Shown here piece after piece: positions 16,012-26,365 of a DNA stretch of 45,450 bases. A model generated the notes under the pieces. It saw only the letters and a list, made by a program, of their open reading frames with translations. It was not told the DNA's origin and ran no database searches. Position 1 is the stretch's first letter. Each line of letters opens with the position of its first letter. The stretch covers positions 1 through 45,450 of the forward strand of contig CAZNDN010000020.1 in the NCBI GenBank assembly GCA_964571815.1. Reading direction: 5' to 3'. Made by a program: the position numbers and the translations under genes. Source of the DNA: CAZNDN01 sp964571815 (GTDB taxonomy: Bacteria > Fibrobacterota > Chitinivibrionia > Chitinivibrionales > WJKA01).

Positions 16012-16041
16012 TTGCTTTTCCGGAGGCAAGTGAAGTATATA
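16012..16041 (+). promoter_or_regulatory. Candidate promoter of the acyltransferase-GT2-pcm operon
   Basis: TTGCTT (16012-16017) and TATATA (16036-16041) are separated by 18 bases, about 70 bases ahead of the ATG at 16114. Both boxes deviate from the consensus, so this is tentative. Confidence 0.3.
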
Positions 16042-16113
16042 AGAAGAGGCTCGCACCGTGCGGGTGAGTTGTCCGTTGTTTCGAGGGTCGAATTAGCGGG
16101 AGGGGGTTGGTCC

Positions 16114-16752
16114 ATGAGCGGTGGTCCGGTGCCGTCACGCCCCGGCGGGGCACGCGACATTGCGCTGTGGTGGGTGTGCACTCTGCTGGGGCGTACGTGG
16201 CGCTATCGTATCGAGGGGGCGACGTCGTGGGAGCCCTATGGCTGTCCCACAAAAGGCGTTATCTACTGCTTCTGGCATTCGCAAATCCTGCAGTTTGCCT
16301 ACGGGTTTCGTCGATGCGGCATCACCACGGTGATTTCGGCGAGTCGTGACGGCGACCGCGCGGCGTCGATCGCCTCGCTGTGGGGCCACACCGCCATACG
16401 CGGTTCATCGAGCAGGAAAGGCGTTTCGGTGCTTCGCACCTCCGTCCGAGTGCTTCGCGAAGGACACAGTGTGGCGGTTGTGCCCGACGGTCCCCGGGGA
16501 CCGCGGGAGCAAGCCAAGCCGGGCGCCGCACAGATGGCCCTGCTTTCCGGAGCGCCCCTGGTGCCTGTCAGGGCGTTGCCGTCTCACGCACTCCGGCTGC
16601 GCTCCTGGGACCGGTTCGAGTTCCCCGTTCCCTTTGCGCGTGTGAAGGTATGGTTCAGCGAGCCGATACGTCCCGGCAGCTTCGACGGGCTTCCCGACCC
16701 GGCGCGTCGCATGACCGAGCAGCTCCAGGCCCGGCTTCGGGGGCACCGGTGA
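16114..16752 (+). CDS. DUF374 family lysophospholipid-acyltransferase-like protein
   Basis: A 212-residue protein of the DUF374 group, related to lipid A/phospholipid acyltransferases of the inner membrane. The family blocks are present: YCFWHSQIL (His in place of the HX4D-type catalytic His), ISASRDGDRAASI, AIRGSSSRKG, and VVPDGPRGPREQAKPG. DUF374 members are thought to acylate lipids of the outer membrane, but the exact acceptor is not known. The start at 16114 is supported by a strong GGGAGGGGG about eight bases upstream. The stop overlaps the GTG start of the next gene (GTGA, 16749-16752), so the two are translationally coupled. The neighbouring GT2 would fit a glycolipid or lipid-linked sugar role, as an inference. 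Confidence 0.86.
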   Translation: MSGGPVPSRPGGARDIALWWVCTLLGRTWRYRIEGATSWEPYGCPTKGVIYCFWHSQILQFAYGFRRCGITTVISASRDGDRAASIASLWGHTAIRGSSSRKGVSVLRTSVRVLREGHSVAVVPDGPRGPREQAKPGAAQMALLSGAPLVPVRALPSHALRLRSWDRFEFPVPFARVKVWFSEPIRPGSFDGLPDPARRMTEQLQARLRGHR

Positions 16753-17492
16753 CTTCGTCGCTTCCCCAATGGCCGCCAACTGTCTTTGTGCTGGTACCCG
16801 CGTACCGGGCACGTGAGCAGCTCAGGGCACTGTTGCCTGAACTGACGGCGGTCGTTCCCGCCGACCGGGTGCTGGTGGTTGACGACGGTTCGAAGGACGG
16901 CACCGATGCGGTGTGCGCCCAGCGGGGTGTGTCGTGCCGGGTGTTGGAGCACAATCGCGGGAAGGGAGCCGCGTTGCGTGAAGGATTCGGGGCACTGCTT
17001 GAGGCCGGGGCGGAATGGATCGTGACGATGGATGCCGACGGTCAGCACGCGGTGGAGGACCTCCCGGCGTTCCCGCGGGCCATTCACGAGAGAAGCACAC
17101 ACGGCATCATAATCGGTTCGCGACGGAAAAGACCGGGTACGATGCCGCTGGGTCGCATCGTGTCAAACACCGTTACCTCGGCACTGGTCTCCTGCCTGAC
17201 GGGCTGTCGGATCGAAGACAGCCAGTGCGGCTATCGTGCCTATTCGGCGCGGCTCCTTCGCTCCGTGACGCTGCGAACAAACCGGTTCGAGGCCGAAACC
17301 GAAGTGATTCTCAGAGCATGCAGACTCGGCTTCGACGTGAGTTTCGTGAAGGTGCACACATTATATTTCCAGCACGGCAGCCACATCGCTCACATTCGCG
17401 ATACGTTGCGCTGGCTCGGAGCGGTAGCGGGTATTCTTGTTTCGTTGCATCGATGGGCAGGACCGGACAAGGCGGAGAAACGGCAACGATGA
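16749..17492 (+). CDS. GT2 glycosyltransferase, dolichyl-phosphate-mannose-synthase-like
   Basis: A 247-residue GT-A fold enzyme of family GT2. Clear motifs are VLVPAYRAREQL at the N-terminus, VLVVDDGSKDGT, the metal-binding DxD in TMDADGQH, and EDSQCGYRAYS, which is characteristic of DPM1/polyprenyl-phosphate glycosyltransferases. It probably transfers a sugar from a nucleotide donor onto a polyprenyl phosphate at the inner membrane face, but it has no C-terminal membrane helices. The start is a GTG at 16749 overlapping the previous stop. Longer in-frame extensions would run across most of the acyltransferase gene and can be dismissed. The pcm start follows four bases after its stop. Confidence 0.88.
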   Translation: MTSSLPQWPPTVFVLVPAYRAREQLRALLPELTAVVPADRVLVVDDGSKDGTDAVCAQRGVSCRVLEHNRGKGAALREGFGALLEAGAEWIVTMDADGQHAVEDLPAFPRAIHERSTHGIIIGSRRKRPGTMPLGRIVSNTVTSALVSCLTGCRIEDSQCGYRAYSARLLRSVTLRTNRFEAETEVILRACRLGFDVSFVKVHTLYFQHGSHIAHIRDTLRWLGAVAGILVSLHRWAGPDKAEKRQR

Positions 17493-17496
17493 ACCG

Positions 17497-18150
17497 ATGA
17501 ATTTTATGGAATTGAAACCACAGATTGCCCGTGAGCGCCTGGTGCGTAATCTGCGGGCGCGGGGGATAACCGACGAGCGCGTGCTTGAGGCGTTTCGCAA
17601 GGTTCCCCGTCACCGTTTCGTCGACACGGCGCTTCAGAGCCAGGCGTACGACGACAACGCCCTGCCGATCGGCTGTGGGCAGACGATCTCGCAGCCCTAC
17701 GTCGTGGCGTTGATGACCGAGCTGCTCGGACTGAAGCAGGACGACAAGATCCTCGAGATCGGCACGGGTTCGGGATTCCAGACGGCTGTTCTGGCGTGTT
17801 TTTCGCGGCGTGTGTATACGGTGGAGCGAAACCGGGATCTTGCCGAGGCGGCGCGAAGGAAGTTGCGTGAGCTTGGGTATGTCAACGTGGTGTGCAAGGT
17901 CGGCGACGGTTCCCGGGGGTGGCCGCAGCACGCTCCTTACGACAGGATTATCGTGACCGCCGGGGCGCCGGCCCTTCCCGAAACGCTCACCGCGCAGCTC
18001 GGCGACGAGGGGTGCATGGTGATTCCCCGGGGAGACCGGGCGAGTCAGCAACTGGAAGTGTACCGCAAGTCGGGCGGTACGCTTACAAAGGAAGAGGCGG
18101 GGCAGGTTGTTTTCGTGCCCCTGGTGGGCGACCAGGGGTGGCAGGAATAG
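17497..18150 (+). CDS. pcm: Protein-L-isoaspartate O-methyltransferase
   Basis: A 217-residue cytoplasmic SAM-dependent enzyme that repairs isoaspartyl residues in damaged proteins. It shows the family pattern throughout: VPRHRFV, AYDDNALPIGCGQTISQP (substrate binding), the SAM motif ILEIGTGSGFQTAVL, VYTVERN, and the post-motif GDGSRGWPQHAPYDRIIVTAGA. The ATG at 17497 lies four bases after the GT2 stop; the in-frame ATG at 17437 would overlap GT2 without a better ribosome site. It is the last gene of the acyltransferase-GT2-pcm operon. The functional link to the two envelope genes is not obvious. Confidence 0.95.
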   Translation: MNFMELKPQIARERLVRNLRARGITDERVLEAFRKVPRHRFVDTALQSQAYDDNALPIGCGQTISQPYVVALMTELLGLKQDDKILEIGTGSGFQTAVLACFSRRVYTVERNRDLAEAARRKLRELGYVNVVCKVGDGSRGWPQHAPYDRIIVTAGAPALPETLTAQLGDEGCMVIPRGDRASQQLEVYRKSGGTLTKEEAGQVVFVPLVGDQGWQE

Positions 18151-18173
18151 CTCCCGTCCTTCCGAGATCGCGA

Positions 18174-18242
18174 CCGGCTCCCGCTCCCGCCGCGGGAGAG
18201 TCATCGCCGGAGCCGGCAAGGAGAAGGGTGGGGTCCCTTTTT
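18174..18242 (+). terminator. Nested stem-loop plus T-tailed hairpin after pcm
   Basis: CCGGCTCC (18174-18181) pairs with GGAGCCGG (18209-18216) and encloses a CTCCCG/CGGGAG stem (18184-18189/18193-18198). Just after it, AAGGG (18224-18228) pairs with CCCTT (18235-18239), followed by a T-run to 18242. The second hairpin has the shape of a weak intrinsic terminator for the pcm operon. Confidence 0.5.
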
Positions 18243-18422
18243 CGCGACACCCCCCTCACATTTGTTCGGCGGACCGGGCCTCGCCGGGTCGTTATTCCCA
18301 TCATGTGACGCCTGCCGACTCTCGACCGCATCCCGAGCTGTAGTAATGTATTTTTGTACTCTTCCATACGGTCATAATCTCGCTTTTTTACCCTGATCAC
18401 TTTAATCTCACGGGAGCATCAC

Positions 18423-21794
<3,372 letters not shown>

Positions 21795-21829
21795 GTTCTC
21801 TCACGGTTCGAGGGGGCGTTCGGGTATGA

Positions 21830-21867
21830 AGGCCGCGTGCGGGGGGACATGAACACGCGGCCTTTTT
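21830..21867 (+). terminator. Rho-independent terminator of nifJ
   Basis: AGGCCGCGTG (21830-21839) and CACGCGGCCT (21854-21863) form a perfect 10-bp stem with a 14-base loop, ending in a T5 run (21863-21867). It lies 35 bases after the stop. Confidence 0.92.
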
Positions 21868-22265
21868 GCCGTTTGCCGCCCGATGGGGCCGCGGTTCGGT
21901 TGTGCAAGCGGCGTGTCGTTGACCGAGTCGGTTGACAGTGCCGTGTACGTTCTTCGTCGGCGCTCGCTGCGAAGGGGAAGCGAGCAACAGGGGGGCAGTG
22001 AGGTCCGAACAAGGGGACGCCCGGAGGAAGAATTGAACCGGAGGGGGGTGTTTCCCGACTATCGGATATAAGGTAAGGGGACTATTCCCCGTGATGACGG
22101 GTCGTGCGGCGTTCCACTCTGCTGCGATCAACTGGGCAAGAGGCGAGGAAAGTATTATTTTTTGATCAGGCTGTTCCAGGCCAAAACAGCGTCTGAACAC
22201 TGTCTGCCGTCTATAGAGGGAGGAGAGGGCGACGCGCCCTCACTTAATCGTATAAAGGGGGTCCT
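21868..22265. other. Intergenic leader before the 1214-residue secreted protein
   Basis: No convincing gene is present in this stretch between the nifJ terminator and the ATG at 22266. It contains small inverted repeats: GGGGA/TCCCC at 22077-22090, and a 7-bp stem GAGGGCG/CGCCCTC at 22225-22241, which would lie in the mRNA leader 25 bases before the start. An AT-rich patch near 22150-22165 may hold a promoter, but no convincing -35/-10 pair could be fixed. Confidence 0.5.
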
Positions 22266-25200
22266 ATGAGGATCGGGTTGCCGACGGGCAAAACGTGGGC
22301 ATTTGGAGCGATGCTGGTGTGTTTGGTGGCCGCGAGCGGAATCGGGCAGGAATACGAGTTCGGAGAGAATACGGATTACTGGCCGGGGGAGGGGGAGGGG
22401 TTGTATGAAGTCGATTCAATGTTTCTGGGCGCTACGTTTCTGAGGGACACGTCCAGTCCCTTGGAAGTGTGGTACAACGATAACCGGGCCTGGTGTACTG
22501 GGTGGCTCTATTTTATGGTACCAGGTTATCAGGACTCGGCATATGCTCTGTTCACAAACAGAGCCGAAGGTGCCAGGGTGCGATTGGATACGATCTTTAA
22601 TGTGCCGCATTTGGATACCTTATATTTCAAATATCAAGTTGACATGGATACGAGGTGCGTTGATTGGGATGGCAACCCGAAGGACTTCCCTCAACCTCAT
22701 GACTCCATAAGCCGATATACCGGCCCGAATCGTGCTCCCGGTGATATCTGTTCAGGCGGTGAACCGTGTCAGGGAGTGGATCGGCACTACTGCGAGGTGA
22801 AGAGGGATGCCACCGCCTTCGGTATTCCACTCGGCAGACGATTTTCGGTTGCTGGATGGGTGACCGAAAATGGTGAGCGAACCGATACCGTACAGTTTGC
22901 CTTTGAAGACAAGATCAGCGGGCAGGGAAGTGCCGACTACAATGACATTGTGTTCAAGATCACGGGTATCTTCCTCATCTCTCCCCCTGATTCCCTGGGG
23001 ATTACGCTCGGCAGCGATGAGGTGGTTGCGGGTGACACCGCCACGCTTAACGCGACTCTTTATACGAGCCGGGGGCCGATTCCCGCCGACAGCAGCATTT
23101 ACGACAAGGTGTTCTGGGAGATCGTGCCGTCCACCAAGGAGCCCGGCGACCAACTGACCGGTATTCAGGGGGTCAACAACGGGTTCACGGCCACCAAGGC
23201 GCATCGTAGCGTGCAGATCACTGCAAGAATCAACGATCCGCAGCTTACGGCCACCGCGCAGATCTATGTCAAGCCCGGGCCGGCCGATCATATCACGATC
23301 GAGCAGGATGCATCTCCGGACCTGTGGACTCCCGACGATCTCAACAATCTGGTTATTTCGTCGGAGAAGGACACGGCGAATCCGGCCTATGCGTTTCTGC
23401 GCGACAGATTCAACAATCTGGTCGAGGGGTTGAATGAAGGCAACGGGGGCAAGGCTGTCAATGCCAACTGGATCAGTCGCAATACGGCCGTGGCCACGGC
23501 CACGGGCGATCCCGGCCCACCGGTGCAGAATTTCAAGGGTGTGGTGGCGGCGCCCGAGCCGCGGACCACGGCTTCGGTCTGGGTGGTGGCCCGTGAGACG
23601 GTACTCCTGGGTGTCAAGGACGACAGCGTGCTGGTTGACGTTGCGAACTGGTACCCCACGGCGCTTCGTTTTGTCAAGCCCGGCACCGACAGCGTTATTA
23701 CCGAAATCAACATTAACACGGATCAGCAGATGCCGCTTCAGGTGCAGGCCCAACAGTCCAATGACCCGTCCAGGTGGACGGTCTTTGCCGTGAACTGGAG
23801 TATGCCGTCGCCGTACAATACCCAGGTTGATCCGGCCATGCCGGCCGGTCTGGTTTCGAATTGGACCTACAGTCCCACCGCTCCGACAGCGCCGCAGACG
23901 CCGAGCCTGACCGTCTCTTACAGCGGCGTTGCGAATGTTACGGCGAGTATTCCCGTATCCGTGACGCCTGCCCCGCCGAACCGCGTCGAATTCGAGCTGC
24001 TTCCCAATCAGACCTATGTGGCCGGGCAGCCGATCAGGGCGGAGGCCAGGATTTACAACACCGACGGCCTGGTGCCCGGGAGCTGGTGTTACAATGCGAC
24101 TTCGGGCAACGGCCAGGCCATCTACCAGGATATCATGGGCAAGGGAACGGGCAAGCCCGATCCGACGGTGGCGAGCGGCGAGGGGAGCGGTGTTGTCAAC
24201 GAGCGGCCGGCGGAAACCGCCAAGGTCGACCAGTGCTTTGTGGGGGGCGTGGATACGGTCACCTTCACGCTCTACCATGCGCCGGTCAGGCGTGACAGTC
24301 TGCACCAGATGTGGATTCGGATTCCGGGTGTTGATGAGAATACCGGTCAGAGCAGGATGATCGAGGCGTCCACCGATCGTTTCTGGCTCAGTCCGGGACC
24401 GGTTGACCGCGTGGAGCTTCAGTACCCCGACGGCACGCCGGCGCCGGCACGGGACACACTTACCGCGCCCACCGACAACCTCTATCTTCAGGCATTCGGA
24501 TACGACCGGTGGGGCAATCAGATCGGGACGGTCAGCAGCAACTGGGCAAACGACGGTACGCTGCATCCGGTCAATCCCGGGCCGAGCGAGATTATCGATT
24601 ACGGTACCCTGAATGTACGCAATACGGAGCAGGGCTGCCTGTGGGCGTCGGCCGTGGCCAACCCGGCGGCCGCCGACACGTTGTGTCTCCTGATCGAGGC
24701 GCCGCCGGCAGGGTACTCATCGGCACTCACCCGTGACATATCCGGCAACGGCTACCTTGACCGCATCGAGGTGCGGTTCACCAAACCGGTTGACCTCAGT
24801 TCAATTACGGGGGACAACGTCACTGTTTTGTGGCAGGGCACCCGATTGCCCGTGCGCGAGATTGTCGCGGCCAACGGTATTGCGAAAGACTCGCTGTACT
24901 ATTTCAACCTCACGGAGGTTGAGACACCGGAGCCGCAGACTGCCTGGACGCCCACGATCACCATCACGGGACACGAGGAAGTGACCACGGCAACCGAAAC
25001 CGCGCAGGACGGTGCCGGACCGGTAGTGTGGAAGGTCGTGAAGGAGATTCAGGATCTCGATGACCGGTCGGAGGATATTGTTACGGTGACATTCAGCGAG
25101 CCGCTGTTTCGTGTACCGGGCACCAACGATCGGCCCGCGGCGGTATTCCGTGTGTGGCTGAAGGACACCTCGGCCGTCGGAGGGTTTGCGGAACAGGATA

Positions 25201-25910
25201 CGGTACTGCAGGACATCGACTATTTCCTGACTTCGGAGCAGGCCGATCAGGCGAGGTTCCAGATGACCAACGGGAGAAACCTGAGCCCGATCCATTACCT
25301 CAACATTGTCGTTGACTCGGCCACGGGACAATCGCTGGTTCACGACAAATGCACCGACTGCCCGGCTCAAAACGCGCCGAACCTCAACAACAAGAAGACG
25401 CAGGTGGAGCTTGCGGGGGTTCCCCTTCGTGTGGCCGCGGGTCCCAATCCTTTTCCGCCGGTGGCCAATGCTCCGCTTGAGAGCGAAACGCTTAAGGGAT
25501 ACGTCACGGAGAGGGCCGCCAGGGAGGCATACACTAAGGGTGGAACGGCATTTCAGGTTGACGTGCCGCTGCCCTCGAACCCGCGCAACCGCAACGAGAT
25601 GCAGATCAGCGGTTTTCTGAGCGTGTACGACATCGTGGGGAATCTGGTGTATCGCCGCGATACCGAAGAGAACCAGAACCTTGTCCTGAACGAGTGGCGG
25701 CAGAACTGGGAAGGCGGCAAGGTGAGGCAAATGGCCTTCTACTGGAGCGGCATGACCGATCAGGACCGGCCGGCGGCGCCGGGTTCCTACCGCGCCGTGG
25801 TGAACCTGACCATTACGTATATCGATCCTTACGGCAACGTGAAGACCGAGGAGCTGGTCGAGGCCGTGGGCCTCGGCGTGCGGCGCGGCAGAGCGCAGGG
25901 GCGGCAATAG
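22266..25910 (+). CDS. Large secreted multidomain protein with FlgD-like C-terminus
   Basis: A 1214-residue exported protein. A signal peptide (residues 1 to about 27, ending ASGIGQ) follows an AAGGGGG ribosome site. Residues about 30-230 form a domain ending with FEDKISGQGSADYNDIVF (about 210-228), resembling the Asp-rich end of DUF4114-type domains. A series of Ig-like segments follows (about 235-800), then a DISGNGYLDRIEV segment (about 826) with the look of a calcium-binding loop ahead of another beta-sandwich. The C-terminus has AAGPNPFPP (about 1057) and SVYDIVGNLVY (about 1118), the pattern of FlgD-like/sorting-type Ig domains at the end of many secreted proteins in Bacteroidota-Fibrobacterota relatives. 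No catalytic motif was found. It could be a surface-layer, adhesion or matrix protein. The first 150 codons are visibly more AT-rich than the rest. Confidence 0.8.
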   Translation: MRIGLPTGKTWAFGAMLVCLVAASGIGQEYEFGENTDYWPGEGEGLYEVDSMFLGATFLRDTSSPLEVWYNDNRAWCTGWLYFMVPGYQDSAYALFTNRAEGARVRLDTIFNVPHLDTLYFKYQVDMDTRCVDWDGNPKDFPQPHDSISRYTGPNRAPGDICSGGEPCQGVDRHYCEVKRDATAFGIPLGRRFSVAGWVTENGERTDTVQFAFEDKISGQGSADYNDIVFKITGIFLISPPDSLGITLGSDEVVAGDTATLNATLYTSRGPIPADSSIYDKVFWEIVPSTKEPGDQLTGIQGVNNGFTATKAHRSVQITARINDPQLTATAQIYVKPGPADHITIEQDASPDLWTPDDLNNLVISSEKDTANPAYAFLRDRFNNLVEGLNEGNGGKAVNANWISRNTAVATATGDPGPPVQNFKGVVAAPEPRTTASVWVVARETVLLGVKDDSVLVDVANWYPTALRFVKPGTDSVITEININTDQQMPLQVQAQQSNDPSRWTVFAVNWSMPSPYNTQVDPAMPAGLVSNWTYSPTAPTAPQTPSLTVSYSGVANVTASIPVSVTPAPPNRVEFELLPNQTYVAGQPIRAEARIYNTDGLVPGSWCYNATSGNGQAIYQDIMGKGTGKPDPTVASGEGSGVVNERPAETAKVDQCFVGGVDTVTFTLYHAPVRRDSLHQMWIRIPGVDENTGQSRMIEASTDRFWLSPGPVDRVELQYPDGTPAPARDTLTAPTDNLYLQAFGYDRWGNQIGTVSSNWANDGTLHPVNPGPSEIIDYGTLNVRNTEQGCLWASAVANPAAADTLCLLIEAPPAGYSSALTRDISGNGYLDRIEVRFTKPVDLSSITGDNVTVLWQGTRLPVREIVAANGIAKDSLYYFNLTEVETPEPQTAWTPTITITGHEEVTTATETAQDGAGPVVWKVVKEIQDLDDRSEDIVTVTFSEPLFRVPGTNDRPAAVFRVWLKDTSAVGGFAEQDTVLQDIDYFLTSEQADQARFQMTNGRNLSPIHYLNIVVDSATGQSLVHDKCTDCPAQNAPNLNNKKTQVELAGVPLRVAAGPNPFPPVANAPLESETLKGYVTERAAREAYTKGGTAFQVDVPLPSNPRNRNEMQISGFLSVYDIVGNLVYRRDTEENQNLVLNEWRQNWEGGKVRQMAFYWSGMTDQDRPAAPGSYRAVVNLTITYIDPYGNVKTEELVEAVGLGVRRGRAQGRQ

Positions 25911-26036
25911 TGAGCATGGAAAAGAATGTGCCGGCTATCTTTCAAGCGGAATGGGGAAAGCTCTGCGACCCTGGATCTTGAATTGGCAACGTGCTTGTGC
26001 ATCAGCTCCTGCACCCAGATAACCTGCCCACAAACG

Positions 26037-26073
26037 GAGCGCCCGCCACGACGAATGGTGGCGGGCGCTCTTT
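26037..26073 (+). terminator. Strong hairpin, probable terminator of the 1214-residue protein gene
   Basis: GAGCGCCCGCCAC (26037-26049) and GTGGCGGGCGCTC (26058-26070) form a perfect 13-bp stem with an 8-base loop, followed only by TTT. It lies 126 bases after the stop at 25910. Confidence 0.75.
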
Positions 26074-26076
26074 GTA

Positions 26077-26131
26077 TCTTCAACCCTGATTGAAGACGGG
26101 CCGAGGCTACGCTCGGACCGGCCCTTTCTTT
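26077..26131 (+). terminator. Two further tandem stem-loops with a T-rich tail
   Basis: TCTTCAA/TTGAAGA (26077-26083/26090-26096) is followed by GGGCC/GGCCC (26098-26102/26120-26124), which encloses a CCGAG/CTCGG stem. The tail TTTCTTT starts at 26125. Together with the preceding hairpin this makes three in a row: a backup terminator or a structured RNA element. Confidence 0.5.
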
Positions 26132-26243
26132 CCGCCGAATTCCTGAAGAAACAGCCTTCCGCCGCACGGACAGAGCCGGATTGATCGCGCTCATGGTCTG
26201 TCTTGTTTCCCGCGCTTGTTCCAGGTCTACCCCCAAATCAGGC

Positions 26244-26272
26244 TTGACTCACTTTTCCGCGTATTATATGTT
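26244..26272 (+). promoter_or_regulatory. Candidate sigma-70-type promoter of the kinase gene
   Basis: TTGACT (26244-26249, five of six matches to the -35 consensus) lies 17 bases before TATGTT (26267-26272) in an AT-rich patch. It is about 95 bases before the ATG at 26366. Confidence 0.45.
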
Positions 26273-26365
26273 TTAACGCAACAGGCTTGCCTTCGTTTCA
26301 TGCCATGAACACTATCGGCTGCAAACGGGACAATCTCAACCTTCTGCCTCTGGAGAGGGAAGATT

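Larger units (their letters stand above)
25911..26365. other. Structured intergenic region between the secreted protein and kinase genes
   Basis: No gene is supported here. The region holds three consecutive stem-loops (26037-26070, 26077-26096, 26098-26124) and a candidate promoter (26244-26272) for the kinase gene. Confidence 0.6.

Noticed and set aside
22752..24566. A 604-codon minus-strand open frame inside the 1214-residue protein gene
   Set aside because: No ribosome site or domain, and the plus-strand gene has a signal peptide and continuous domains.
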